From Syntrophales bacterium (GTDB lineage: Bacteria > Desulfobacterota > Syntrophia > Syntrophales > UBA2210): 55,320 bases of DNA. The translations under genes were made by a program, and so were the position numbers. The notes beneath the pieces are model-generated. The model had not been told where the DNA came from. It worked only from the letters and a program-made list of their open reading frames with translations, and searched no databases. Of this stretch, positions 42,669 to 52,158 are shown one piece after another (the stretch's first letter is position 1; every line of letters starts with the position of its first letter). Location of the stretch: the NCBI GenBank assembly GCA_028718565.1, contig JAQULO010000007.1, positions 1 through 55,320 on the forward strand, written 5' to 3'.

Positions 42669-44423
42669 ATGAGAAGGATTGCTGCGACAATTGCACTCAT
42701 ATTTTGCTTTCTGTTGTCTCCCTTTCCGACTGAGGCACAGGTCAGTGTCACGCTCAATCTAGACCGTGCCGAGGCGACCCTGGTGGATACCGTTGAAATG
42801 AATGTCAGTGTTTCCGGCAGCCGCAGCACAGCGAGAAACCCCGTCCTCCAGGGATTGGAATCGTTCCAGATAACGCAGGGCGGAACTTCCAGCCGTGTTA
42901 AGATAATCAACGGCAAGGCCAGCTCGGGGGTCGAATACACCTATTTTATCCAACCGCAGAAGACGGGAATCTTCAAGGTAGGGCCGGCTGAAATAGAAGT
43001 GGATGGACAAATGGTAAAAAGCAACACGGTGACACTTGAGGTGAAAGAGGACTCAAGGCAGCCCGGATCTGACCGCGGCCCTGTTTTTATCGAGGCATCG
43101 CTCTCATCTCATGATGTCTATATTGAGGAACAGGCAATCTACACTCTCAAGCTTTACCACCGGGTCGGTGTTGCCAACCTCTCCTTGAATCTGCCGGAAA
43201 ATGAACATATTACATTCAAGCAACTTGGTCGGCCGAGCGAATATCAGACCACATACGCCGGGGTGGCGTACAGTGTACTGGAGATTCGGTATGCACTTTT
43301 GGCCTCAAAGGCAGGAGATTACGCCATTGGTTCCAGCAAGATGAACATGAACACCGTACAACCGGGGGCACGATCTTCGTTTGACGACTTTTTCAGGGAT
43401 TCATTTCCCTCGTTCTCTTCAGGCCGACCACTGAGCCTGGCAACACGCCCCATGGAAATTACGGCACATGATCTCCCTCAGGAAGGAAAACCCGCCGATT
43501 TCAGCGGACTTGTGGGAGACTTCACAATGGAATCAGATTTGGAACCAGACAGCCTTAAGGCTGGAGAGTCCGCCACGCTGACAATCCGTGTCAGTGGCAG
43601 GGGAAACGTGCACAGGATACCCGACATTGATCTCCCTGAAATGCCGTTTGCGCGGACCTACAACGACCGACCGGCCCTGGAAACAGAACAGGACGCCCAC
43701 GGGATCGGAGGGACAAAAACAATGAAATGGGCACTGGTCCCCGAAAAGACCGGCCAATATAACCTCCCCATACTCACCTTGAGTTTTTTCAATCCTGATA
43801 CGAAAAAGTACAATGTACTGCGGACACCCCACCATACCCTGTCCGTTTTGCCCGGTGAAACGCAAAAAGCGGTGGCGTCCCCCTTGTCTCCGGATAGTGA
43901 AAAGACGGCTGAGATCCCGGTAAAGAGAGAAATCCGACAGGTCGGAAAAGACATACTTCCGATACATACGGTCGTCAACAACCTCTCCGTACCCTGCAGG
44001 GCCTTGTCCACGGGCTGGCGCCTCTGGCTCGCTCTATTAGGCCCCTTGTGTATGTATCTGGTACTGTTGGGTGGTCTGAAGGTATATATTCGGTCCCCTG
44101 AACACTTCGCCCGGTTAAGATCCAGGAATGCGTACAGAACATTTAAGAAGCGGTGTCAACATGCTCAACCCGGCGGTGAGGTCATTGACGCCTTCAGAAA
44201 TTACATGAACGACAGGTTCAGTCTATCCATCGCTGCGCTGACGGCGGATGATACCGCCAGGCTGTTGCAGGAGCAGGGCATCGCCAGCGATACCGTAAGA
44301 AAAATCCGTTTTGTTGTACATACACTCGAAACTGCGGTCTATGCCGGGAAAAGTCTGAAAGATTCGGATGTGGTAAAAGAGTTGCTGGGACTTGTCAAGG
44401 CGTTGGAAAAGGGGATCCGATGA
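42669..44423 (+). CDS. batD: BatD-like oxygen-tolerance protein
   Basis: A 584-residue envelope protein with a signal peptide (AATIALIFCFLLSPFPTEA) and BatD-type beta domains (VSVTLNLDRAEATLVDTVEM; AIYTLKLYHRVGVANLSL; SATLTIRVSGRGNVHRIPDI). There is one helix (LWLALLGPLCMYLVLLGGLKVYI, about 456-478) and a cytoplasmic helical tail with YRTFKKRCQH and DAFRNYMNDRFSLSIAALTADD. It starts one base after the BatB-C stop and overlaps batE by ATGA. Confidence 0.9.
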   Translation: MRRIAATIALIFCFLLSPFPTEAQVSVTLNLDRAEATLVDTVEMNVSVSGSRSTARNPVLQGLESFQITQGGTSSRVKIINGKASSGVEYTYFIQPQKTGIFKVGPAEIEVDGQMVKSNTVTLEVKEDSRQPGSDRGPVFIEASLSSHDVYIEEQAIYTLKLYHRVGVANLSLNLPENEHITFKQLGRPSEYQTTYAGVAYSVLEIRYALLASKAGDYAIGSSKMNMNTVQPGARSSFDDFFRDSFPSFSSGRPLSLATRPMEITAHDLPQEGKPADFSGLVGDFTMESDLEPDSLKAGESATLTIRVSGRGNVHRIPDIDLPEMPFARTYNDRPALETEQDAHGIGGTKTMKWALVPEKTGQYNLPILTLSFFNPDTKKYNVLRTPHHTLSVLPGETQKAVASPLSPDSEKTAEIPVKREIRQVGKDILPIHTVVNNLSVPCRALSTGWRLWLALLGPLCMYLVLLGGLKVYIRSPEHFARLRSRNAYRTFKKRCQHAQPGGEVIDAFRNYMNDRFSLSIAALTADDTARLLQEQGIASDTVRKIRFVVHTLETAVYAGKSLKDSDVVKELLGLVKALEKGIR

Positions 44424-45196
44424 ACACGATTACCCGGTTTGTGACAATTCTGTTGCTCATTTGCCTGTTGATACCCGTCACGGCGAAAGCGGAAACCGGT
44501 AAATCGGCGGAAGAAGACTTCTTTGAAGCCAACCGGGCATATAAGAACGAAGCATTTCAGGAAGCTATAGACGGCTACCTCAGAATAATTGAACACGGGT
44601 CTGAAAATGGCCACATCTACTATAATCTTGGAAACGCATACTTTCGCCTTGGCTATCTTGGCAAGGCGATATTGTCTTACGAAAAGGCACGCCTCTTTAT
44701 CCCCAGGGACAGCGATCTTAACTTCAATCTTTCACAGGCAAAGAATCAAACTCGTGATGACGTAAGTGACTCCCAAAATTTTTCCTTGTGCAATGTCCTG
44801 GGACTTGATGGTGTGAACCTTTGTGAAACCTTCTTGGTTTTTACCCTGCTGAATGTCCTCTTTTTCGGCATTCTCTGCGTGAGGATCTTCAAAAAGGCGG
44901 AATGGGGCTATTATCTTTCAATCTTCCTGGCTATCTTTATCGGTATTGGCGCACTCGTGTTTGTGTCGAAGTGGCATGAATTGATTAATGATGATCGCGC
45001 GGTCATTATATCCAAGGAAGTTGAGGTGCTGGCAGGCCCTGACCCGGAGGACACCGTGCTTTTTAAAATTCACGAAGGTGTCGTGGTTCATCATGAACGA
45101 GCAGAAGACGGATGGGTATTGTTGCGCCTGTCAAAAGATAAAAGGGGCTGGGTAAAATCAGACCAACTGGAGCGAATAGTGAAACTATCCGGATAA
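44420..45196 (+). CDS. batE: BatE-like TPR/SH3 membrane protein
   Basis: A 258-residue protein: signal peptide (FVTILLLICLLIPVTAKA), two TPR units (FEANRAYKNEAFQEAIDGYLRI; HIYYNLGNAYFRLGYLGKAI), two helices (about 135-152 and 162-182), and a C-terminal bacterial SH3-like domain (AVIISKEVEVLAGPDPEDTVLFKIHEGV..GWVLLRLSKDKRGWV). It closes the Gld-Bat operon. SH3 domains of this type often bind cell-wall peptides. Confidence 0.88.
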   Translation: MNTITRFVTILLLICLLIPVTAKAETGKSAEEDFFEANRAYKNEAFQEAIDGYLRIIEHGSENGHIYYNLGNAYFRLGYLGKAILSYEKARLFIPRDSDLNFNLSQAKNQTRDDVSDSQNFSLCNVLGLDGVNLCETFLVFTLLNVLFFGILCVRIFKKAEWGYYLSIFLAIFIGIGALVFVSKWHELINDDRAVIISKEVEVLAGPDPEDTVLFKIHEGVVVHHERAEDGWVLLRLSKDKRGWVKSDQLERIVKLSG

Positions 45197-45530
45197 ATGA
45201 AATGCCGATCATATAGAAGTATACAACTCAAGACCTTGTGGTGAATGGCGGCCGGAACGAAATCCTCGGCTCGGGAGCATGTACTGAAGAAAAGAAAAAC
45301 CAAAAAAGCACCTTGAAGACAAAGCCAACCAGTAAAAAACAGAAGTTCCAATATCCCACCAACGTGCTATGCCAACCGATATGATCAGGGATGTACGGTA
45401 CGCCATGCAGTGCTGTCCCTGTCGGAAAGTTAGATACATGCCTCTGACATCTTGCTTTTATTTAAAAGGTATGCGAAACATTCCGCGTTTCTGATAGTGG
45501 CATGGACGACACACAAAAAGGGGTCTCAAC
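45197..45530. other. Intergenic region between batE and glnS
   Basis: 334 nt. A minus-strand frame of 76 codons (45209-45439) is hydrophobic but unrecognised and without a ribosome site. I see no clear terminator and no convincing promoter; GGGG upstream of the glnS ATG is its only ribosome-site signal. Confidence 0.5.
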
Positions 45531-47225
45531 ATGATGCGAGCATATACCGTCCCTCCAACCGATTTCATCCGTGAAATCATAGACGACGATCTCAAGGACG
45601 GCAAGAATGACGGGCGTGTGGCAACGCGCTTCCCGCCGGAGCCAAACGGCTATATCCATATCGGCCACGCCAAGTCGATCTGTCTCAATTTCGGTATCGC
45701 AGCTCAGTACGGCGGCACGTGCAACCTGAGATTTGACGACACGGACCCGAGCGGCGAATCTCTCGAGTATGTGGAATCGATTATCGACAATATCAACTGG
45801 CTGGGGTTTGACTGGAAGGGCCGTCAGTACTTCGCCTCAGACTATTTCGAGCGGCTGTATCAGTTCGCCGTTCAGCTCATAGAGGCCGGCAAGGCTTACG
45901 TCTGTAGCCTCAGCGCCGACGAGACACGGGAGTACCGCGGAACATTTACCGAACCGGGAACGAAAAGCCCCTACCGCGACCGGACCATCGACGAGAACCT
46001 GGATCTCTTTGCACGGATGCGCGCCGGAGAATTTCCGGACGGCGCCCATGTCCTGCGTGCAAAGATCGACATGGCCTCCCCCAACATTGTGATGCGTGAT
46101 CCCGTGCTCTACCGTATCAAGCGGGGTCCCCACTACAGAACAGGGGATACGTGGGTCATCTATCCCATGTATGATTTCGCCCACTGTCTTTCCGATGCCC
46201 TCGAGGGGATTACCCATTCGATCTGCACACTCGAGTTTGAGAATAACCGTCCCCTGTATGACTGGATACTGGATCAACTGCTGGAGAGCGAGCGTCCCCG
46301 GCAGATCGAGTTCGCCCGTCTCAACATCAGCTATACCGTGCTTAGCAAGCGGGTCCTCATCGAACTCGTCGAAAAGGGCCACGTGAAAGGCTGGGATGAT
46401 CCCCGCATGCCCACCGTCGCGGGTATGAGGCGGCGGGGCTACCCGCCCGAGGCGATCAGGGAGTTCTGCGCACAGATAGGCATCGCCAAGAACGATAACC
46501 TGATCGACGTCGCCCTCCTCGAGCACTGCGTCCGTGAGGAACTGAATGAAAAGGCCCCGCGCGCGGTGGCGGTACTGAGGCCGCTTAGGGTCATCATCGA
46601 CAACTATCCCGACGGGCAGGTGGAAGAGTTCGAATGTCCCTATCATCCACAGAACCCCACCATGGGGACGCGCATGCTCCCCTTCTCCCGAATACTCTGC
46701 ATCGAGCGTGACGATTTCAACGAAGATCCGCCCGGTAAATACAAACGGCTCGCCCCAGGGCGTGAGGTTCGCCTGAGAAATGCGTATGTCATAAAGTATG
46801 AGAGCATGGTGAAGGATGAGAAGACCGGCGAGGTGGTGGAGGTCCACTGCACCTATGATCCAGAGACGCGAAACGCGCCGCCGGCCGACGGACACAAGGT
46901 GAAGGGGGTTATCCACTGGTTGTCGGCCAAGCACTCTGTGCCCGCCGAGGTGCGTCTGTACGATCGCCTGTTCCAGGTCCCCAATCCGGCCGGCGAGGAT
47001 GAAGCCTTCACCCGGTACCTGAACCCGGAATCGCTGGAGGCCCTCACCTCCTGCTGCGTAGAGTCAAACCTGAAAGACGCGGTACCGGGGGACCGGTATC
47101 AGTTCGAGCGGCTCGGCTATTTCTGTGTCGATTCGAGGGATTCGGCGCCCGGCAGACCCGTGTTCAATCGCGTCGTAGCACTTCGGGATACGTGGGAAAA
47201 GATTGCAGGCCAGGGTAAGAAATAA
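45531..47225 (+). CDS. glnS: Glutaminyl-tRNA synthetase
   Basis: A 564-residue class I synthetase that charges tRNA-Gln directly. [15 protein letters not shown] holds the HIGH signature (43-46), TVLSKRVL replaces KMSKS in the GlnRS manner, and the [13 protein letters not shown] and [13 protein letters not shown] segments are family-specific. The two beta-barrel anticodon-binding domains follow ([40 protein letters not shown]). No YqeY tail. Its stop lies 4 nt from the 3' end of a convergent tRNA-Gln gene, its own substrate. Confidence 0.97.
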   Translation: MMRAYTVPPTDFIREIIDDDLKDGKNDGRVATRFPPEPNGYIHIGHAKSICLNFGIAAQYGGTCNLRFDDTDPSGESLEYVESIIDNINWLGFDWKGRQYFASDYFERLYQFAVQLIEAGKAYVCSLSADETREYRGTFTEPGTKSPYRDRTIDENLDLFARMRAGEFPDGAHVLRAKIDMASPNIVMRDPVLYRIKRGPHYRTGDTWVIYPMYDFAHCLSDALEGITHSICTLEFENNRPLYDWILDQLLESERPRQIEFARLNISYTVLSKRVLIELVEKGHVKGWDDPRMPTVAGMRRRGYPPEAIREFCAQIGIAKNDNLIDVALLEHCVREELNEKAPRAVAVLRPLRVIIDNYPDGQVEEFECPYHPQNPTMGTRMLPFSRILCIERDDFNEDPPGKYKRLAPGREVRLRNAYVIKYESMVKDEKTGEVVEVHCTYDPETRNAPPADGHKVKGVIHWLSAKHSVPAEVRLYDRLFQVPNPAGEDEAFTRYLNPESLEALTSCCVESNLKDAVPGDRYQFERLGYFCVDSRDSAPGRPVFNRVVALRDTWEKIAGQGKK

Positions 47226-47229
47226 AAAA

Positions 47230-47303
47230 TGGCTGGGGGACAAGGATTCGAACCTTGATTGGCGGAGTCAGAGTCCGGTGTCCTACCATTGAACGATCCC
47301 CCA
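47230..47303 (-). tRNA. tRNA-Gln (anticodon CUG), CCA encoded
   Basis: The reverse strand reads as a full 74-nt tRNA. Acceptor TGGGGGA/TCCCCCA has discriminator G and an encoded CCA. The D arm carries TCAATGGTAGGA. The anticodon loop is ACTCTGACT with anticodon CTG, and the T loop is TTCGAAT in GGTTCGAATCC. The U1-A72 pair and the anticodon are those of tRNA-Gln. Confidence 0.95.
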
Positions 47304-47375
47304 GCATAATAGAATGATCAGATTATATGGACGCCCCGCGCGCCCCGTATGAGGGATAAGGCAGGGTTGACGAGA

Positions 47376-47404
47376 TATATAGTGGCACGGTTCTTTTTTG
47401 TCAA
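47376..47404 (-). promoter_or_regulatory. Strong sigma-70 promoter of tRNA-Gln
   Basis: On the minus strand TTGACA (47404-47399), exactly 17 nt, then TATATA (47381-47376). Both boxes are near-perfect and lie about 75 nt before the tRNA 5' end. The rest of the 47304-47460 gap holds nothing else I can see. Confidence 0.8.
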
Positions 47405-47460
47405 CATTTTTTCGCTGCATATTTTTGCACAGGGTCCAGCGTCACCTGAAAAAAACATCT

Positions 47461-48279
47461 CTATAAGGAAGCGCCCAAGGTGGCCGGCGTCGCGTGTATG
47501 GGGCCTCCGTAGAATAGGCCGGCGAGCCGGTCAAATGTTTCCAGGGACCCGGTCGAAAAAAACGCCCTAGCGCCCTCTCTGAAAAGTCTCCTCTCCAATT
47601 CCGGGTGCCGCGTCAGGTAGTCTTCCAGTTTGTCTGCAATGATCGGCGCTTGACTGAGGATTTCCACTTGAGGGGGCGTATGTCTCCTGAAGATTTCATA
47701 CAGTATCGGATAATGGGTGCATGAAAGAAGTATCGTATCTATCGCGCCTTCCTGGGCGAAGAGGCCGGACAGATATCCGGACACAAACTCATCACACCGG
47801 TACTCATCCTGCCTTCCGGCCTCTATAATCGGCACCAGGAGGGGACAGGACTGATAGAAGATTTCGATCGGGGGATCAATATCTTCAAGCTCCTCCGTAT
47901 AGATCTTCGAATCGACAACCCCCTTCGTGGCAAGGATACCCACCTTTCGGCATCCTCTCTCCACCAGTTCCTCAGCCGACGGCCTGATCACACCGAGCAC
48001 CTTCCTGTCGGGATATCGGCCCGGCAGAAATTCCTGTTGTATCCTCCTCAGTGCCCGTGAAGAGACGGTATTACAGGCGATAATAACCAGCAAGCACCCC
48101 TTTTTGAAGAGGAAGTCAACAGCTTGGATGGTATACTCGTACACCGTTTCCTGAGAGCGCTCCCCGTAGGGGACCCTCGCACTGTCACCAAGATACAGAT
48201 AGTTATACTCCGGCATTTTCTGAACAACACTTTTCAAGACTGTCAATCCGCCGAACCCAGAATCAAAAACACCGATCAT
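47461..48279 (-). CDS. murI: Glutamate racemase
   Basis: A 272-residue racemase that supplies D-glutamate for peptidoglycan. The N-terminal FDSGFGGLTV, first catalytic cysteine in ACNTVSS (Cys69) and second in LLSCTHYP (Cys187) are in their normal places; GDSARVPYGERS is also conserved. The ATG at 48279 gives family length. It is divergent from yifB. The tRNA-Gln gene lies downstream on the same strand but has its own promoter. Confidence 0.96.
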   Translation of the reverse strand: MIGVFDSGFGGLTVLKSVVQKMPEYNYLYLGDSARVPYGERSQETVYEYTIQAVDFLFKKGCLLVIIACNTVSSRALRRIQQEFLPGRYPDRKVLGVIRPSAEELVERGCRKVGILATKGVVDSKIYTEELEDIDPPIEIFYQSCPLLVPIIEAGRQDEYRCDEFVSGYLSGLFAQEGAIDTILLSCTHYPILYEIFRRHTPPQVEILSQAPIIADKLEDYLTRHPELERRLFREGARAFFSTGSLETFDRLAGLFYGGPIHATPATLGASL

Positions 48280-48420
48280 CGCCGCTCTCCTTTGCGGGCG
48301 GATTCTAACAGCATCCCCCTTCCAAAGACAATAAAAATCCTTGCCATAATGTCATCCATCCACTAGCATGCAGGAGGTGTGTCAGCGGTATGGAAGGAAA
48401 ATGTCTGCGAGGCATCTGAA

Positions 48421-49947
48421 TTGATCGTCAAGATAACGAGCAGCGCCACACTGGGTATAGACTCCTATCCGGTCGATGTGGAAGTGGATATCTCCCGCGG
48501 CCTCCCGCAGTTCTTCACGGTCGGCCTTCCCGATATATCTGTCAAGGAGAGCAAGGACCGGATAAAATCCGCCATAAAGAATTCCGGCTACACCTTTCCC
48601 GGAACCAGGGTGACCATCAACCTGGCCCCAGCGGACATCAAAAAGGAGGGGACGGGATTTGATCTCCCAATAGCCATAGGAATCCTGGCAGCACAGGGAC
48701 TGATAAAAAAAGACCGGCTCTCCGAATACCTCTTTACGGGGGAACTGTCGCTGGACGGGAGCGTAAAGGCCGTCCACGGTGCCCTGCCGTCCGCAATCCA
48801 GGCGGCAGAGAGGGGGCTCAAGGGGATCGTGCTTCCGCGGGACAACGCCGCCGAAGCCGCTATGGTTGAAGCAATAGAAGTCATCGCTGTCGATTATCTG
48901 CACGACGCGGTTGAGTTTCTGAACGGCACCAGAGAGATCCCTCCCCTGGAGACGGATATCGCCCTTTTGTTTTCCCGGAGCATCCTCTACCCATTCGATT
49001 TCAGCGAGGTAAACGGCCAGAATCAGGCGAAGAGGGCGCTGGAGGTGGCGGCGGCCGGGGGGCACAACATCATCATGATCGGTCCCCCCGGGTCCGGCAA
49101 GACCATGCTGGCACAGCGCATCCTGACAATTCTCCCCGATCCTTCCTTTGAAGAGACCATCGAAACAACGAAGGTCCACTCAGTCGCCGGCCTACTCGGC
49201 AGAAAGAACCCAATCCTGGCCGAGCGGCCGTTTCGCGCGCCACATCACTCCATATCCGACGCGGGCCTGGTAGGAGGGGGACGCATCCCCAGGCCCGGGG
49301 AGATCAGCCTCGCACATAACGGCGTCCTGTTTCTGGATGAGCTGCCGGAATTCAAGAGGAATGTCCTGGAGGTGCTGCGGCAGCCCCTGGAGAGTGGTTC
49401 CATAACCGTCTCTCGCTCTCTTGCCTCAGCAACCTACCCGGCGAGATTCATGCTTGTGGCCGCCATGAACCCATGCCCCTGCGGTTATTTTACCGACAGC
49501 AGGAGGCAGTGCCGATGCACCCCCCATCAGATACGTCAGTACCGAGCCAAGATATCGGAACCTCTGCTCGACAGGATAGATATCCACATAGAGGTCCCCT
49601 CCATACGGTACAAAGAGTTGGCGCAAAGGGATGGAGGAGAGACATCGGAGACCATCAAGAGCCGCGTGAACGGGGCGAGAGATATCCAGAAGGAAAGATT
49701 CAAGGGCACCGCACTGTGTAACGCGGGAATGTCCAACAGGCAGATCAAGAAGTTCTGTATCCTTGACGTTGAGTCCAAAAGACTGATCGAAATGGCGGTC
49801 GACCGGCTCGGCCTGAGTGCGCGGGCCTACACCAGGATACTGAAGGTGGCCAGGACCATCGCAGATCTTGAAGGTGAAAAAGAGATCGGTCACCCCCACA
49901 TATCTGAGGCCATTCAGTACAGGACCTTGGACAGAGATGCGATATAG
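48421..49947 (+). CDS. YifB/ComM family Mg-chelatase-like AAA+ ATPase, probable TTG start
   Basis: A 508-residue AAA+ protein. The N-terminal Lon-protease-like domain ([23 protein letters not shown]) leads to Walker A GPPGSGKT, Walker [10 protein letters not shown] and a cysteine cluster [15 protein letters not shown] (possible Zn site). ComM members are hexameric branch-migration helicases in natural transformation. The TTG at 48421 (8 nt after GAGG) gives the family-typical start ([13 protein letters not shown]). A GTG at 48379 touches its own AGGAGG and is less likely. Confidence 0.93.
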   Translation: MIVKITSSATLGIDSYPVDVEVDISRGLPQFFTVGLPDISVKESKDRIKSAIKNSGYTFPGTRVTINLAPADIKKEGTGFDLPIAIGILAAQGLIKKDRLSEYLFTGELSLDGSVKAVHGALPSAIQAAERGLKGIVLPRDNAAEAAMVEAIEVIAVDYLHDAVEFLNGTREIPPLETDIALLFSRSILYPFDFSEVNGQNQAKRALEVAAAGGHNIIMIGPPGSGKTMLAQRILTILPDPSFEETIETTKVHSVAGLLGRKNPILAERPFRAPHHSISDAGLVGGGRIPRPGEISLAHNGVLFLDELPEFKRNVLEVLRQPLESGSITVSRSLASATYPARFMLVAAMNPCPCGYFTDSRRQCRCTPHQIRQYRAKISEPLLDRIDIHIEVPSIRYKELAQRDGGETSETIKSRVNGARDIQKERFKGTALCNAGMSNRQIKKFCILDVESKRLIEMAVDRLGLSARAYTRILKVARTIADLEGEKEIGHPHISEAIQYRTLDRDAI

Positions 49948-49982
49948 ACACGGCCGGTCCTCTTTTTGCCCTCTTTTTGCCC

Positions 49983-50011
49983 TTGACAGGTACACCCTTT
50001 GCGGGTATTCC
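49983..50011 (+). promoter_or_regulatory. Candidate ilvE promoter and repeated leader motifs
   Basis: TTGACA (49983-49988), 17 nt, TATTCC (50006-50011). The leader also repeats GGTACA..CACCCTTT-type and GGGTATTC-type words about 100 nt apart (near 49988-50010 and 50070-50110). No branched-chain leader peptide is evident. Confidence 0.4.
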
Positions 50012-50126
50012 CTACGCGTTGTTCCATAGTCACAATTTCCGGGGGAAACGATAATCGGATATCGCACCCATCCGGGTATTCGTGCCTGTTCAGGTACATA
50101 CACCCTTTTTTGAGAGGAAGACCACG

Positions 50127-51200
50127 ATGGAAATCAAAACTACACAAGTCGATCCGCAATACATGAAGGCAAAACCGCAGGATGAATCGCAGCTCGGGTT
50201 CGGACACATATTCACCGATCATTTCTTCATTGTGGAATACGACGCCGAAGAGGGATGGCACAATGCCTCTATAGAACCCGTCAGGCCTCTGTCTCTCGAT
50301 CCGGCCTCCATGTGTCTCCACTATGGGCAGGAGATATTTGAAGGGATGAAGGCATATCGGGGAGGGGATGACTCTATCTATCTGTTCAGACCGGAGGAGA
50401 ACATAAAACGGATGAGGCGTTCTGCGGAGAGACTGTGCATGATGCCTATGGACGGCGACCTGTTCATGGAGGCTCTGAAGAAACTGGTCCTCCTCGAAAA
50501 GGACTGGATACCACGCGGTGCGGGGACATCCCTGTATATCAGGCCGACAATGATCGCGACGGAAGTTGCTCTCGGTGTACATTCTTCAAGCAGGTATCTA
50601 TTTTTCATCATTGTTGGCCCTGTTGGCGCCTACTATCCGGAAGGCTTCGGCCCGACCAAGATATATGTGAGCGAGGAATATACCCGGTCGGCCCCCGGAG
50701 GGGTGGGAGATTGCAAGGCGGCCGGCAACTACGCGGCCAGCCTCTATGCAAGCCGTGAAGCGTCGAAAATGGGCTACACCCAGGTGCTGTGGCTCGACGC
50801 GAAGGAGCGTAAATATATTGAAGAGGTGGGGACGAGCAACATCTTTTTTGTTGTCGGAGATGACCTGATAACGCCCCCTCTCTCGGGGAGCATACTACCC
50901 GGCGTTACGCGCGATTCCGTCATCCGGCTCGCAGGATCATGGGGGGTCAACGTTCTGGAGAAACAGCTGTCGATAGATGAAGTATTGAGTGCCAATGAGA
51001 ATGGGACACTCCGTGAGGTCTTCGCGTCGGGGACGGCCGCCATCGTATCACCGGTGGGACAGATCTACTACCGGGGGAAAGAATACATGATAGGGAATGG
51101 CAGGACGGGTTCTCTTACCGAGAGGCTATACAGCGAAATACTGCAGATCCAGTATGGGGAAAAGGAAGATCCCTTCGGATGGAGGGTGAAGATCTCCTAG
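50127..51200 (+). CDS. ilvE: Branched-chain amino acid aminotransferase
   Basis: A 357-residue fold-type IV PLP enzyme for the last step of Val, Leu and Ile synthesis. The PLP lysine is Lys197 in GDCKAAGNYAASL. LHYGQEIFEGMKAYRG (about 65-80), YIRPTMIATE and EEVGTSNIFFV plus SGSILPGVTRDS near the C-terminus match the longer BCAT type (IlvE-II). ATG at 50127 follows GAGAGGAAG. It stands alone between yifB and lolA. Confidence 0.95.
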   Translation: MEIKTTQVDPQYMKAKPQDESQLGFGHIFTDHFFIVEYDAEEGWHNASIEPVRPLSLDPASMCLHYGQEIFEGMKAYRGGDDSIYLFRPEENIKRMRRSAERLCMMPMDGDLFMEALKKLVLLEKDWIPRGAGTSLYIRPTMIATEVALGVHSSSRYLFFIIVGPVGAYYPEGFGPTKIYVSEEYTRSAPGGVGDCKAAGNYAASLYASREASKMGYTQVLWLDAKERKYIEEVGTSNIFFVVGDDLITPPLSGSILPGVTRDSVIRLAGSWGVNVLEKQLSIDEVLSANENGTLREVFASGTAAIVSPVGQIYYRGKEYMIGNGRTGSLTERLYSEILQIQYGEKEDPFGWRVKIS

Positions 51201-51238
51201 GCATCATCTTCGTAAAGAGGTGAACTCTCCCTCCCCGG

Positions 51239-51385
51239 CAATCCACAGAACTGTTGATGTGCCTGTGGATAAAGCTGTTGATAAAACATGTAACTACCCT
51301 GTTGCTGATAGCTTATACCGGATTGCCCGCAATGTAGGCAGTCAAATAATGTTAAATAATAATATATAATTACAGCTATATCCCT
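51239..51385. other. DnaA-box array with 12-nt period beside an AT-rich stretch
   Basis: TGTGGATAA (51264-51272) is a perfect DnaA box (TTATCCACA on the other strand). Copies TGTTGATGT (51252), TGTTGATAA (51276) and TGTTGCTGA (51300) fall on the same 12-nt register, and AATCCACAG lies at 51240. Within 60 nt comes a 39-nt stretch that is almost all A/T (51342-51380), with a TATAAT (51365-51370) that may be the lolA promoter. It could be oriC-like DNA or a DnaA-controlled promoter. Confidence 0.55.
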
Positions 51386-51393
51386 GTTATTGC

Positions 51394-52113
51394 ATGGTTA
51401 CCTTAAAGTCTATGATTAAGTCTTTTTCTAATCGTCATAACTGGAAAGAAATCTTTCTGGTTCTGTCTGTAATCGCGGCCCTGATCCTCCCAGGAGCACC
51501 GGCCCTCTCGCAGGTTCCTTCTCTCGATGAACTCGCCGGGAAGATACAGGGGGCATATGACAACACTCGGGACTTCAAGGCAAACTTCATACAGGAAGCA
51601 ACCATCAAGTCCATGGGGAGGGCAACAAGTGAGGAGGGCACGGTCTACCTGAAGAAACCTGAAAGGATGCTGTGGAACTATACGAAGCCTTCGATGAAAA
51701 AGATGGTCATCAATCCCCAAAAGGCGTGGCTGTATATGCCGGACGAGGAGATCGTGTACGTTCAGGACGCAAAAGAAGTTCTGTCATCGAAGATGACAAT
51801 ACGCTTTCTGACCGGTATCGGACGACTCAAAGACGATTTTGACATGGGCATTCCAGCAGGCGGGGCCACGGATACAGAGGGGAATTATGCCGTAGTGCTT
51901 ACCCCACGCGGATACGAAGCCGGCATCAAGACCCTTCTGATCACGGTAGATAAAGATACATTCCACATCAGAGGATGCCTCTTCACCGACCTGTATGACA
52001 ATGAAACCCGGCTGACCTTCAGCAACATCGAGTTCAACACCGATCCCCCGGATGAACTGTTCGACTTCGCCCCTCCGCCGGGTGTTAAGGTGTATACCGT
52101 CGGAGGCCGGTAA
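51394..52113 (+). CDS. lolA: Outer-membrane lipoprotein carrier LolA
   Basis: A 239-residue periplasmic chaperone that carries lipoproteins to the outer membrane. A signal peptide (FLVLSVIAALILPGAPALSQ, about 21-40) is followed by the LolA fold: IQGAYDNTRDFKANFIQEA, then GTVYLKKPERMLWNYTKP, KMVINPQKAWLYMPDEE, and the C-terminal TRLTFSNIEFN. No ribosome site before the first ATG (51394); an ATG at 51412 is possible. It shows that the organism has an outer membrane. Confidence 0.93.
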   Translation: MVTLKSMIKSFSNRHNWKEIFLVLSVIAALILPGAPALSQVPSLDELAGKIQGAYDNTRDFKANFIQEATIKSMGRATSEEGTVYLKKPERMLWNYTKPSMKKMVINPQKAWLYMPDEEIVYVQDAKEVLSSKMTIRFLTGIGRLKDDFDMGIPAGGATDTEGNYAVVLTPRGYEAGIKTLLITVDKDTFHIRGCLFTDLYDNETRLTFSNIEFNTDPPDELFDFAPPPGVKVYTVGGR

Positions 52114-52158
52114 GACTGCATCTGTTTTCACACATCCAACGTCCTTGACTCCTGACCG

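Noticed and set aside
45837-46934. 365-codon minus-strand open frame
   Set aside because: It is fully opposite glnS, whose frame shows strong family motifs. The antisense frame is a by-product of GC-rich codon use.
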